Assembly (NCBI GenBank): GCA_965240325.2
Contig: OZ251236.1
Coordinates: 372,001 to 436,000 of the forward strand
Direction of reading: 5' to 3'
DNA length: 64,000 bases
Origin: Rebecca billardiae RCC1528
Lineage: Eukaryota; Haptophyta
The notes below the pieces were generated by a model. The model did no database searches and had not been told where the DNA came from. It was given only the letters and a program-made list of their open reading frames with translations. Below are positions 23,627 to 33,589 of the stretch, in pieces; within the stretch, counting starts at the first letter, position 1; every line of letters starts with the position of its first letter. Made by a program: the position numbers and the translations under genes.

Positions 23627-26600
23627 GCCCGGAACCCGCGCAGGTGCGAGCCACAAACACAACCACTACGGTATCTGATACCACTACTACTACGGAGGCG
23701 GCGCGAGGCGCTGATCCGGCGTGGTTACGCACTTGGTCGGTTCGAACGGGCACCAATGACCAACGTCTACTCGAGCGCACGCGACGCGTGGCCGAGGGGA
23801 TGGAGGGGGCGAACGCGCGGCGTGAGCCGCTTGACGAGCAGTCGGCGGCGGGCATGACGCGGCGGTCGTTCGCGGACGCGATGCCGACGGCGCACTACCC
23901 TGGGCAGGTGACGCACGTCGACATCTTCTCTATGGCGCGGATCGACTTACCAGTTGGGGCCGATGGCGCACGTGGAGGGTATCCTCATGGGATCATATTC
24001 ATCGATGGGCATTCACGTCGATGGCAAGTGTACGCGCTACGCAGCTTGGATGACGCCGAGGTTGGTCGGGCATTCCGCTGGTACGCGCAGTTGCTTGGAA
24101 CAGGGGCCATGCACATGTCGCATTGGGTCCTGGCGTCGGGGTGTACTATGGCGCGACGCCATATTCACACCGACGGTGGCTCGACGTTGCTGAGTACGTA
24201 CGTCGAGGGTGAGCTGGCGAAGCTTGGGTTCTCGTCGACGGTCACGTCGGCGCCCGACTCGCCGAGCTCGAATGGCGTGGCGGAACGCGCTATCCGCACG
24301 CTGAAGTCGAGACTGCGCGCCACGGTCGTTGCGCGTGGAGTCTCGAGGGTCGATTGGCACTACGCGGCGTGGCACGCATGCGCGTCGCGCAATCGACTGG
24401 CGTCACGTGGTATCATTCGTGACGATGGAGACATTGAGTGGCTCACGCCGGATGAGCTGTTCTTTGGCAAACGTCCGACGTGGAAGCATCACGTGGCGTT
24501 TGGCGCGCGCTGCCGCGTGCTGATGCTGGGCGCACGGCGCAATGCATTGGGGCAGCTGAAGCAGCGCGCACTACCCGGACGTGTCTATCTCTGGGGTGGG
24601 CACGGCGTGCAGTGGCGCGGTACATGGCGCTACGTGCTTGGGTACGTATGTCGTTTAGACGACGGACGTCTCGTTCACTCACGTGATGTACGCATCGACG
24701 AGACCGACCTGGTCGAGGGGGGGCACTCGTCGCTGGGCGCACCTGACGGTGGCGCGTACGTGGGTGATGGTGACGGCGCCGCGGTAAGCGGCGGACATCG
24801 TCCAGTCGGCGGTGACGCCGACGGTGAGGACGAGGACGGCGACGGTGGCGAGACGCCAGCCGACGCCGGGAATGACGACGCGACAGAGTTCGACGTCGGG
24901 TACGACGACGACGCAGATGCGTCAACGTCGGGGCGCGGGCGCAGCAGCGTGGACGCGGGACAACGCGGGTGCAGCAGCGCGGGCGCACAGCCGTCGACGC
25001 CGACGCCGCAGGGCGGGCGTGGCGGGGCAGGCGCGTCGATGACGCAGCCGGGTCGGCAGGATCAGATACCGCCGACGGAATCACGGCGCGGGACCGCAGC
25101 AGATGCTGGCGGGCCGCCGCGCGGCGCAGACGGTGACGACGGCGTGATCGAGGACGCGCCGCCGCCCGGTCTGGATATGGGACACGATCCGCTTCGCAGG
25201 GATCGGACGTCGCGCCGACGGCCGCAGCTGCTTACTGCCGTCGTCAGCGCCGCGTCGGTGTTCCAGAAGATCAACGTGAAGGTGCCGACGAACTATCGCG
25301 AGGCGATGCGGTCGGCGGAGGCGCCCCAGTGGCAGGGCGCCATGCTCGAGCACTTGGAAGGTCACAAGTTGCTCGGCACCTCGGAGGAGGTGCTGGTTCC
25401 GGAGGGCACGCGGGTGTTGCCGAGCCAGTGGGTCTTTGACGTGAAGTCGAACCCGGAGGGCGAGGTGACGCGCTTCAAGGCGCGGTCGGTGCTACTGGGG
25501 AACCTACAGCGGCCGGGGATCGACTTTCAGGAGGTCTTTGCTCCGACGATCCGGCCGGAACAAGTGCGACTACTCGTGGCGATCGCCGCTCAGCAGGCTG
25601 GCGCGAGAGTTGACTTGGGTGCAGCGTCGGTTGCGGCGCTGGGCATACTGTCGAAGGGCGACGTCAAGGACGCGTACCTCAACTCGGAGTTGAAGCCGGA
25701 TGAGCGGCCTCTCTTCTCATTCCCGCCGGGCTACGTGCCGAGCACGCAGGCGCCGCCGGGGTACAAAGTCGTGGGCCGGAGCCTCAAGGCGTATCCGGGC
25801 CTACGCCAGTCTGGGCGCGCGTGGCATCGCACGCACCGCACCCAGCTGCTCGCGCGCGGCTTCTCGGAGTGTCCGAGTGCGCCGTGCATCTACGTCAAGG
25901 AGTCGGCGCCGGGCGAGTTCATCATCGCGGGCGGCTTTGTCGACGACTTGCTGTTTCTCAACCTGACGCGCGACGCGCGCGCGGTGGAGAAGCTGGCGGC
26001 TGACCTGAAGGAGCACTACGAGATCAAGCTGAGTGAGCGGCTCGATAAGTTCCTGGGCGCCGTGTTTGAAGTTCATGACGACGGCATCCTGATGCATCTG
26101 GGGCCGTACGTCGAGAGCGTGCTTCAGCGGTTCGGTTTGAACGCGAGCACGCCGGCGCGCACGCCGGAGCCGGCGGCGCGGGCGCAGCTGAGCGACGACG
26201 ACGAGGCGTTGCTGCAGCGCGCGGAGATTGAGAACTACCAGGCGATGGTGGGATGTCTCATGTTTGCGATGGTCACGGCGCGGCCGGACATCGCGCACGC
26301 GGTGAACATGCTGACGCGACGCATGTCATGTCCGCGGGCGGTGGATCTGGTAAGTGCGAAGCGTGTGCTGCGCTACTTACGTGGATGCCCGCGATTGGGA
26401 ATCTTGTTCAAGTTTGCAACAGATTCCGAGCACCCCGACCTACTTGCTTTCGCTGACTCCGATTGGGCAAGCAATCCGGTGGAGACCAAGGGCAGGTCGA
26501 CGGGTGGATACATTGTGTTCTACAATGGGGCGCCGGTGTCGTGGCACAGCGGGCTGCAAGGTACAGTCTCGCTGAGCTCGACGGAGGCGGAGTACGTCGC

Positions 26601-26928
26601 GCTGAGCGATTGCTGCCGCGAGGTGAGCTACTTGCGGAGCATACTCGAGTCCATGCGGCAGCCGCCGCGGGCCGCGACGGAGGTGCGAGAGGACAACAAA
26701 GGGGCTATCGACCTCGTAGAGAATCCTGTGCACCACAAGCGCTCGAAGCACATCGAGATCAAGCATCACTATGTGCGTGACGCGCAGGAGGGTGGCAAGG
26801 TGAAGGTGGTCAAGGTACACACCTCACTCAACCACTCTGACATCATGACGAAGGCGACGGACGGTGCGACGTTCAAGCGGCACGTCGACGCCATCATGGT
26901 GGAGCGACACCCGACGCGCGCGCGGTAA
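23335..26928 (+). CDS. Copia Pol: integrase, reverse transcriptase, RNase H
   Basis: 1197 codons in the -1 frame relative to gag, overlapping it by about 290 bp. The ATG at 23335 is only the first in this frame; synthesis by -1 frameshifting from gag is more likely. The integrase core shows the DDE residues in THVDIF, HTDGGS and NGVAERAI. The reverse transcriptase has QWVFDVK, FAPTIRPEQ, DVKDAYLNSEL and the catalytic FVDDLL. RNase H shows ADSDWA, STEAEYVALSD and EDNKGAIDL, then a KHIEIKHHYVRD tail and the copia C-terminal SDIMTKA. The His-His-Cys-Cys zinc motif normally preceding the integrase core is not visible; the segment before HYPGQVTHVD lacks the cysteines. Otherwise it looks intact. 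Confidence 0.92.
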   Translation: MGVAARHGAAAVGRALRGRRHRVPLLAARQHCGLYGAGRRRRAAAARFHAARRDRTAPGGAGRRRCAGGGARTAQGASAARGRGAGARWRCAAPKRLSPEPAQVRATNTTTTVSDTTTTTEAARGADPAWLRTWSVRTGTNDQRLLERTRRVAEGMEGANARREPLDEQSAAGMTRRSFADAMPTAHYPGQVTHVDIFSMARIDLPVGADGARGGYPHGIIFIDGHSRRWQVYALRSLDDAEVGRAFRWYAQLLGTGAMHMSHWVLASGCTMARRHIHTDGGSTLLSTYVEGELAKLGFSSTVTSAPDSPSSNGVAERAIRTLKSRLRATVVARGVSRVDWHYAAWHACASRNRLASRGIIRDDGDIEWLTPDELFFGKRPTWKHHVAFGARCRVLMLGARRNALGQLKQRALPGRVYLWGGHGVQWRGTWRYVLGYVCRLDDGRLVHSRDVRIDETDLVEGGHSSLGAPDGGAYVGDGDGAAVSGGHRPVGGDADGEDEDGDGGETPADAGNDDATEFDVGYDDDADASTSGRGRSSVDAGQRGCSSAGAQPSTPTPQGGRGGAGASMTQPGRQDQIPPTESRRGTAADAGGPPRGADGDDGVIEDAPPPGLDMGHDPLRRDRTSRRRPQLLTAVVSAASVFQKINVKVPTNYREAMRSAEAPQWQGAMLEHLEGHKLLGTSEEVLVPEGTRVLPSQWVFDVKSNPEGEVTRFKARSVLLGNLQRPGIDFQEVFAPTIRPEQVRLLVAIAAQQAGARVDLGAASVAALGILSKGDVKDAYLNSELKPDERPLFSFPPGYVPSTQAPPGYKVVGRSLKAYPGLRQSGRAWHRTHRTQLLARGFSECPSAPCIYVKESAPGEFIIAGGFVDDLLFLNLTRDARAVEKLAADLKEHYEIKLSERLDKFLGAVFEVHDDGILMHLGPYVESVLQRFGLNASTPARTPEPAARAQLSDDDEALLQRAEIENYQAMVGCLMFAMVTARPDIAHAVNMLTRRMSCPRAVDLVSAKRVLRYLRGCPRLGILFKFATDSEHPDLLAFADSDWASNPVETKGRSTGGYIVFYNGAPVSWHSGLQGTVSLSSTEAEYVALSDCCREVSYLRSILESMRQPPRAATEVREDNKGAIDLVENPVHHKRSKHIEIKHHYVRDAQEGGKVKVVKVHTSLNHSDIMTKATDGATFKRHVDAIMVERHPTRAR

Positions 26929-26955
26929 ACGGCGCAGCTCGCGGCTATGGCTGTC

Positions 26956-26964
26956 GAGGGGGGG
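26956..26964 (+). promoter_or_regulatory. Polypurine tract of copia element 1
   Basis: GAGGGGGGG directly before the TGTTG start of the 3' LTR is the expected plus-strand priming site. The same GTCGAGGGGGGG context precedes the 3' LTR of the second copia element at 33581-33589. Confidence 0.9.
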
Positions 26965-27658
26965 TGTTGAGCTGACGCAGCCTGGGGCGCGCATCTCAGC
27001 AGATGGCGTCGCCGCTGGGACGTCAGGGCCGGCGCCGCACCAGGCGGGCCGGCGGCATCAGCTACGGAGCAGTGGCTGGCTCTGGCGGCGCGCGCGCGCG
27101 GCGCGCGCGGCGGCAGGAGCGCGAGCGCAGCAGCGCTGGCGCGGATCGACGTGGACGCGGAGCGCGGACGCGGCAGCGCGGACGCGGAGCGACACGGACG
27201 CGGCGCGTGCGCGGGCGGTACGGCCCGGCGCAGCGCGGCACGGTGACGTCGCACGGGCATGGCCCGGCCGCCATCGTGGAAGCGTGTTGGAGTTCTCGAG
27301 AACGCAAACACGACCGTTTCATCCAGAAATTCATCACGGACGAGGACGTCCGGATTCAACGGGTACACGGATCCAGAAACCGTGTGCGACCAGCAGTTAC
27401 GGCGGTGCGTCGGGAACACCTGTGATTGGTTGACGCACGGGGCGTGCGGCTCGGAATCATTGAGATTCCCCGAGCCGGGCCAGCAAACGCCGGGTCACCC
27501 CGCCGGAGCCGAAAAGAGCTCGGCGGGAGGTTAGCTTCGCTCGTCAGAGGAGCGAGGGTCGAGATTGCCTTCGTGGGCGTCACCGACGACGCGCCCGAGG
27601 ACGTGCCGGTGAGCTCTTAGCAGGGCTCGAGACGCTCGGAGCTCGCGTTTACCCAATA
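26965..27658 (+). repeat. 3' LTR of copia element 1
   Basis: 694 bp. 26965-27258 and 27607-27658 match the ends of the 5' LTR; 27259-27606 does not resemble the middle of the 5' LTR. The flanking CGGTT at 27659-27663 duplicates the base run before the 5' LTR and fixes the outer edge. Confidence 0.85.
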
Positions 27659-27663
27659 CGGTT

Positions 27664-28626
27664 CGTTACGAGCGAATCGTACTCGTCTTCCCGGATCGCG
27701 TGACGTCCGGACTGGGCCACATCCGGATCGTCGGAGGTGACGTGCCCCGGCACGATGGGCGATGGCGGATATGCGGGACGGCGGCCTGCACGTGCCTCCG
27801 GACCCGCCTCCCGCTTGCTGCTCACGCAGTCAGCTGCGACCGTGGCGCATGATCGCAGAAGCAGTGCCGGCAGTACGGCCTGCATCAGCTAGTGCCGCGC
27901 CGTCGTGGCGCGCGCGGTACGGTTGCGCGTTTGCAGCGCGGCTCGCCGCTCGGCGTAACGGCACGCGCGTGCGGCTCAGGTGTGTCAAATGCGGTCTCGT
28001 CGGCGCGCTTTCGCCTGCCACCTCGTGCACCCGTGCCGCCAGTTTCATCGTCTTCATGAGGACTGCTGCTGCTGTCGCCATCCGCTCTCCATCACCCCGA
28101 GTCGCCGGTCGCGCGGCGCGCGCGGTAGGCACTAGGCAGGGCGTACGGTCACTCACCCGTGCAACGGGTCAAGTGGCCAGAGTACGTCTGGTCGTTGGCT
28201 GGCACGGGCCGCAGCGCTAAAGCACCCTGCTGTCACACCCGACTCCTTCAGTACTCCGAGCTCCGCGGCACGACTCACTCGGCACGATCGCGGACGGGTC
28301 GGATCCGAGCTGATCAGCCAGAGTTGGACACAGTTTGGCAGCTACTAGTAGTAATTCCGATGCCGATGGCACGATCGCGGACGGGTCGGATCCGAGCTGA
28401 TCAGCCAGTTGGACATTTGGCAGCTAGTTGTCAGACGGACGTCCGATTTGACGACCGGCCTGCCGGGTGCGGTCTCAGGTCCGCTGCTGTGATTGTGTGA
28501 AGTGACCATGGAAGCGAGTCACACCGCAGAGTAATCTTTTTCCGTAAGCAGGTTACTCACCACATTTGGTTGGGGCCCAAAAACGTCCTTCCACAGCCTA
28601 ACCACCCAACCATTCCAAGAGTGGCC
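27664..28626. other. Intergenic stretch, no recognisable gene
   Basis: No supported coding region. It contains one direct repeat pair (separate entry). The open frame at 27762-28220 has no recognisable domain and the composition does not separate it from chance frames. Confidence 0.55.
28281..28428. repeat. Direct repeat pair, about 45 bp, spaced 87 bp
   Basis: GGCACGATCGCGGACGGGTC and the following bases to AGCTGATCAGCCAG occur at 28281 and again at 28368. In both copies GTTGGACA and TTTGGCAGCTA follow, with small indels. This looks like a local duplication. Confidence 0.85.
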
Positions 28627-28795
28627 AGCCGGACTACGATCACCGGACCTAACCAAGGTCGCCGGACAGAGAGCCAGTGCCCAACCATCACAGCCGGACT
28701 GCGCTACCGGACCTAACCAAGTTCACCGGACAGCCGGCTGGTGCCTAACCAGCTAACCTTCCCAGCCGGACAGCGATTACCGGACCCGTCACCCG
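28627..28795. repeat. Short tandem repeat, 65-71 bp units
   Basis: Two full units and one partial unit beginning AGCCGGAC at 28627, 28692 and 28763, each carrying ACCGGACC(TAACCAAG) about 20 bp in. The CCTAACCA core is the complement of the TGGTTAGG core of the minisatellite at 29.5-30.4 kb. Confidence 0.75.
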
Positions 28796-28904
28796 TGCTA
28801 GCTAAGAATCTTAAAAAAGCATTTCAAAAACATTAAAACAATGCGCTGATGATGTGATCTGAATAAAGATGGCTGCCGCTTTGCCGCCTGACGACGAACG
28901 TGGG

Positions 28905-28943
28905 GTGCCCATCCAACCTAACCACCCAACCAAGTTTCGTCGC
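28905..28943 (-). repeat. Inverted copy of the minisatellite core
   Basis: A 39-bp stretch that is the exact reverse complement of 29707-29745. Together with a shorter inverted match at about 28591-28609, it makes the 28.6-30.4 kb region partly palindromic. Confidence 0.85.
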
Positions 28944-29526
28944 GGAGCGGACTCGCGGCCTTTCATCAAGCGAATCGGCGTTAGCGACGCCCGCGCCGCC
29001 CGAGCCAGCGCAGCGCCGGGACGGGCGCGGTAGTGGCTGCGCCAGGAGCGGCAAAGACGCGATGCTCTCGACCCCCGCGCCCCCATTTTGTTCCCCGCTG
29101 CCGGACACGCACTGCTGCTGCCAGCGGCTTACTGAGAACGCCGTCCGCGGCCTCCGCGGGGCTGCGCGCGCCTCGATCACAGCACGAGAGGTGTGCATCC
29201 CAGACCTCCCCGCTGTGCATGATGCATGCCGCGCGTCAGCTGGCTCGAGCTGCCCCACCCGCCCCCGCGCCCCATTTTGCGTCTGTCAACAACAATCCGC
29301 ACACGACTTCTTCCAGCGTGCCAGACCGCGCCGCGAACAGCGCCGGCGCCGCGCGGCGAGCCGCCGTGGTGCCGCTCCAGCAGTTGCAGCGGCAGCGGCG
29401 CGAAAACGACGGTAGCGTCCCCGCCGCCATAATCTGGACTCGCAGTGTGGCTGCTCGCACGAGCTCCCGCACCGCACGGACCAGCTGCGCTCGTGCGACG
29501 TGCGCTAACTAACGCGCACACGAGAA

Positions 29527-30440
29527 AATGGTTGGGTGGTTAGGTTAGGTTGGCACACCCCACTTCTCAAAGCTCGGTGGGGGCCGGCAGCCATGCTGAT
29601 GCTCGCGCATGCTGACCACGATGGTTGGGTGGTTAGGTTGGATGGGCAACCATCTCACGACCAGCCGGCTGGCTGAGAGCCGGCAGCCATGCTGGCGCTC
29701 ATGCTGGCGACGAAACTTGGTTGGGTGGTTAGGTTGGATGGGCACCCTTCTCGCGTCCCGTGAGTCCAGGCCGGCCGGCCGCGGCGGCCGCGCGGACGCA
29801 CGGGACGCATGGACGGCCGGCAGCCTTGCTCATGCTCGCACTTGCTGGCGACGAAACTTGGTTGGCTGGTTAGGTTGGATGGGCACCCCTCTCGTCACTG
29901 GCCGAGCCCGAGAGCCGGCAGCCATGCTGATCCTCATGCTGGCTGCCGAAACATGGTTGGCTGGTTAGGTTGGATAGGCACCCCCCTCGTCGCTGGCCGA
30001 GCCCGAGAGACGGCAGCCATGCTGATCCTCATGCTGGCTGCCGAAACATGGTTGGCTGGTTAGGTTGGATAGGCACCCCCCTCGTCGCTGGCCGAGACCG
30101 AGAGCCGGAAGCCCATGCTGATCCTCATGCTGGCTGCCGAAACATGGTTGGCTGGTTAGGTTGGATAGGCACCCCCCTCGTCGCTGGCCGAGCCCGAGAG
30201 ACGGCAGCCATGCTGATCCTCACTTTGCTGGCTGCCGAAACATGGTTGGCTGGTTAGGTTGGATAGGCACCCCCCTCGTCGCTGGCCGAGCCCGAGACGG
30301 ACGGCAGCCATGCTGATCCTCATGCTGGCTGCCGAAACATGGTTGGCTGGTTAGGTTGGATAGGCACCCCCCTCCGCCCTCGTCGCTGGCCGAGACCGAG
30401 AGCCGGCAGCCATGCTGATCCTCACAGCATGTACTAGTAT
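29527..30440 (+). repeat. Minisatellite, 92-141 bp spacing, about 9-10 units
   Basis: Units begin GGTTGG(G/C)TGGTTAGGTTGG at about 29530, 29622, 29719, 29860, 29955, 30050, 30145, 30244 and 30341, each followed by a GGCACCCC(T/C)CTCGTCGCTGG arm and CGGCAGCCATGCTGATCCTC. The distal units (from 29860) are nearly identical with 95-99 bp spacing; the proximal ones are more divergent. Open frames of up to 119 codons here are repeat translations and I do not regard them as genes. Confidence 0.9.
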
Positions 30441-30560
30441 CATCATGGTTGGGGCATGGTTAGGTGCAACTACCCTATAGCTAGGCTGTATTCGCCACCC
30501 CCTCAATTTTCCCATAGAAAGGCTTCTATAGCAAACACACCTGGGTATAGTATAACTCGC

Positions 30561-30955
30561 TGTTGTATTAATTCCGAATTTCCTCCGTGCACGATTTCTT
30601 TTCTTCTCCAGGCGCTTGGATCCAACCGCCAGGAGAGGTCGAGTCCCAGGTACTACTCGCTGTCGTACCTGCCCTCCCTGAACCGGCACGAGCGCGCTCG
30701 GCCCCTAATCCTATTGCTTTCGCCGCTGTCCGCAGGCGAACGCAAGCCGCCGGGTACGTATGTCCGTTTTCCCCCGGCGCTATTGGTCTAACGACCTATC
30801 ATCAGTTTACTGGTGCCGTTTGCCTCTTGCACCTGTGTGGGACGACTCCCGCACCGCCCGCTCGTCCGCACGGACGACGCTGCTGACGACGTCCGCAGGG
30901 ACACTGTGATAAGCCCCTGCGTGACCGGGGAACTGGTAAGGCGGAATAAACATCA
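30561..30955 (+). repeat. 5' LTR of copia element 2
   Basis: 395 bp, apparently base-for-base equal to 33590-33984; the translated frames inside are identical. No initiator-tRNA primer site is obvious in the bases after 30955. Confidence 0.95.
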
Positions 30956-30990
30956 TGAGCTCAAACGTGTGAAACCACGGACCGCCGGGC

Positions 30991-33576
30991 ATGGCCCATC
31001 CAGCCGGTCGCAGCGCCGCGGGTGTCGCGACGAACGCGCGGGCAATGATGCTCGCGTGCAGCGCGCTCTGCATCGAGCAGCCGAGTGAAAGCGCGCTGAT
31101 GAACCAGATGCCCACGCACGGCGTGGTGTACGAGTTCGGTGACTACCAGAAGGACATCCGCTACGCAACCTCGAATGTCCTCCGCCTGCAGGGCGGCTGC
31201 GCGCGCGGTACGAACCGCGCAAGCATTGACGTGCCCGCGTGTGGCACTTGCGGTGACGACACCGCGGCGGGGGCCTGGACGGTCCCCGTGATCGACAACG
31301 TCGAGCACGAGCTCGATGATGATGGGAGTGGCAACGATGCCTACCCTTCACGGCATCCGCTGAGACCGATGCTGCGAGCGCCCCGACCATCCTCACGAGA
31401 GGACAGCTGGACGGGGCGCGAGGTGCTGCTCGATGACGGGCAGCAGCAGGTGATACACTCAAAGGACGTGTACATCATTGATGAGCGGTCGCTGGTCGAG
31501 GGGAGGCACACTCCATTCGCGGCCAGCGATGACAATGCCGAGCCCGAGACTGAGCTGGGGGACGCCGCTGACGGCGAGCTCACCGGCGAGGGCGACGAGC
31601 ATTTTGAGATTGAGGACGGCGCGGCCGATGACGGCGGCGCTGCTGCTCATGACGACGGGGGCGCGGCGAGCGAAGCTGCGCAACCGAGCGCCGACGGCGA
31701 TGACGCCGGAGGCGATGACGACGCACGAGCTGGTGAGTCCGCGGCGCCCGAGCTGCCGCGCGACTACGACCCGATGCGACGAGACCGAGCGAGGCGGAGC
31801 AGACCCGCCGCGCAGACGGTGCAGGCTGTGACCGAGGCAGCGTTCCAGGCCGCTGGCGAGGAACCTACCGAGGAGAACAGCTTCGAGGCATTCGCTGCGA
31901 CGACAATCGCGCGGATGAATGGTGTGCCGATCACCATCCCCACGACGTGGGACGAGGCGATGAAATCGCCCGAGGCCAAGCTCTGGATGCAGGCCTGCCA
32001 TGACCACCTCGACGCGCACGGCGTGAGACACACGTTCTTCGAGGTGATTGTTCCGGACACCACGCGCACGATTCCTGTCAAGTGGGTGTTCGACGTGAAG
32101 ACGCTTCCCGATGGCGAAGTGATCAAGTTCAAGGCGCGGCTGGTAACCCAGGGGTTCCGCCAGCGTGAGGGCATCGACTTCAATGAGGTGTTCGCCCCGA
32201 CGATACGACCAGAACAGCTGCGGCTGATGCTCGCGGTCGCGCTCAAGGCCAAAGGCGTCTCGATGACGGACGCGGCGAGCGCCAAGATCGTGGAGATGCG
32301 ACCCGCCGACGTGCGGCACGCATACCTGAACAGCGACCTGCCGGAGGGCGAGGAGGTGATGACACCGCTCCCGCCTGGCTACACCCCGAAGAGCTCGACG
32401 CCGCTCGGCTCGAAGGTGGTCGCGAAGTTTGTGAAGGCGCTCCCAGGCATGCGCCAGGCCGGGCGTGTGTGGTACCTACACTTGCGTAAGTGTTTGCTCG
32501 AACATGGGTTCGAGCCGTGCCCGAGCGCGCCGTGCATCTACTCGAAGGCAGTCGATGGCGGCTACGTGTTCGTCGGTCACTTTGTCGACGATCTGCTGAT
32601 GATGAACATCTCGAAGGACAAGAACGCATTGGACGCGCTGATGACGGCGTTGCTGACGCACTACGAGATGCAGGGCGCGGACTGCCTGAGCAAGTTCCTT
32701 GGCGCCGAATTTGAGACCACGGTGGACGGACTTTTTACCCACCTGAACCAGTACATCGGTGATGTGTGCGAGCGCTTCCACCTGAGTGGAGAGCGCCACC
32801 CACCGACCCCCGAGTGCAGCGAGACGCGCGAGATCCCCCGCCCGCTGCAAGCCCTCCTGCTGCGCGCTGACCGCCAGCACTACCAGGAGATGACCGGTGC
32901 CCTCATGTACTGCATGACGACGTGTCGCCCCGACATCGCACACGCCGTGAACATGCTGGCACGCCGGATGTCCAATCCCCGGCTCTACGACTTGACCGCC
33001 GCGAAGCGCACGCTCCGATACTTGCTCGGCACGCGTCGGCGCGGCATCCTCTTCCGGCACGCGACGCACGCACAACACCCTGATTTGGTGGCGTACGCGG
33101 ACTCGGACTGGGCGAACGATCGTGAAGATCGACGTTCTACGACGGGATACCTTGTTATGTACAACGGGGTCCCGATCTCGTGGCACAGCGGACTGCAGAG
33201 CGTGGTCGCGTTGTCTACGTGCGAGGCGGAGTACATCGCGCTGAGCGAGTGCTGCCGCGAGGTGATCTACCTGCGCGACCTGGTCACGTTTTTGAACGAG
33301 CCGGTCGTGGAGCCCACGACGGTGATCTACGAGGATAACCAGGGCACGATCGATTTGACGAACAACCCGGTGCACCACAAGCGCACCAAGCACATTGACG
33401 TGAAGTACCATTTCACGCGGCGCGCGCAAGCCGACGGCGCCGTGCTGATCCAGAAGGTGCCGACCGACGACAACCGGTCCGACATCATGACCAAGGCTAC
33501 CGCGACGAGTACTTTTCTCAAGCACGTCGTGGCGATACTGCATGCTGTTCCACCACCTCCGCCGCCTTCGGCATGA
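30991..33576 (+). CDS. Copia Pol fragment: reverse transcriptase and RNase H
   Basis: 861 codons from ATG 30991 to TGA 33574-33576. After about 135 residues with no recognisable domain comes a remnant of the integrase C-terminal tail (VIHSKDVYIIDERSLVEG, matching VHSRDVRIDETDLVEG of the larger element) and an acidic linker. Then come a full reverse transcriptase (KWVFDVK, FAPTIRPEQL, VRHAYLNSDL, FVDDLL) and RNase H (ADSDWAND, CEAEYIALSE, EDNQGTIDL, SDIMTKA). The frame is intact although the integrase DDE core, protease and Gag are missing. The junction between the leader-like start and the integrase remnant probably marks the internal deletion. A selected, reverse-transcriptase-only product is possible but unproven. 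Confidence 0.9.
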   Translation: MAHPAGRSAAGVATNARAMMLACSALCIEQPSESALMNQMPTHGVVYEFGDYQKDIRYATSNVLRLQGGCARGTNRASIDVPACGTCGDDTAAGAWTVPVIDNVEHELDDDGSGNDAYPSRHPLRPMLRAPRPSSREDSWTGREVLLDDGQQQVIHSKDVYIIDERSLVEGRHTPFAASDDNAEPETELGDAADGELTGEGDEHFEIEDGAADDGGAAAHDDGGAASEAAQPSADGDDAGGDDDARAGESAAPELPRDYDPMRRDRARRSRPAAQTVQAVTEAAFQAAGEEPTEENSFEAFAATTIARMNGVPITIPTTWDEAMKSPEAKLWMQACHDHLDAHGVRHTFFEVIVPDTTRTIPVKWVFDVKTLPDGEVIKFKARLVTQGFRQREGIDFNEVFAPTIRPEQLRLMLAVALKAKGVSMTDAASAKIVEMRPADVRHAYLNSDLPEGEEVMTPLPPGYTPKSSTPLGSKVVAKFVKALPGMRQAGRVWYLHLRKCLLEHGFEPCPSAPCIYSKAVDGGYVFVGHFVDDLLMMNISKDKNALDALMTALLTHYEMQGADCLSKFLGAEFETTVDGLFTHLNQYIGDVCERFHLSGERHPPTPECSETREIPRPLQALLLRADRQHYQEMTGALMYCMTTCRPDIAHAVNMLARRMSNPRLYDLTAAKRTLRYLLGTRRRGILFRHATHAQHPDLVAYADSDWANDREDRRSTTGYLVMYNGVPISWHSGLQSVVALSTCEAEYIALSECCREVIYLRDLVTFLNEPVVEPTTVIYEDNQGTIDLTNNPVHHKRTKHIDVKYHFTRRAQADGAVLIQKVPTDDNRSDIMTKATATSTFLKHVVAILHAVPPPPPPSA

Positions 33577-33580
33577 TGTC

Positions 33581-33589
33581 GAGGGGGGG
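33581..33589 (+). promoter_or_regulatory. Polypurine tract of copia element 2
   Basis: GAGGGGGGG immediately before the 3' LTR, identical in sequence and position to the tract of copia element 1. Confidence 0.9.

Larger units (their letters stand above)
20330..27658 (+). mobile_element. Full-length Ty1/copia LTR retrotransposon
   Basis: The element runs from TGTTGAGCTGACG to ACCCAATA and is flanked by the 5-bp duplication CGGTT (20325-20329 and 27659-27663). Order: 5' LTR, gag with zinc knuckle and protease in one frame, pol in the -1 frame with integrase, reverse transcriptase and RNase H, then polypurine tract and 3' LTR. Integrase before reverse transcriptase is the copia order. Both coding frames are open over their full length. 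The two LTRs agree at their outer parts but differ in the middle (see findings). No match to an initiator-tRNA primer site is obvious after the 5' LTR. Confidence 0.93.

Noticed and set aside
29527-30440. Telomere-like repeat suggested by GGTTAGGTTGG
   Set aside because: The unit is about 95-140 bp with long unique parts, not a short uniform telomeric repeat, and it lies between ordinary sequences.
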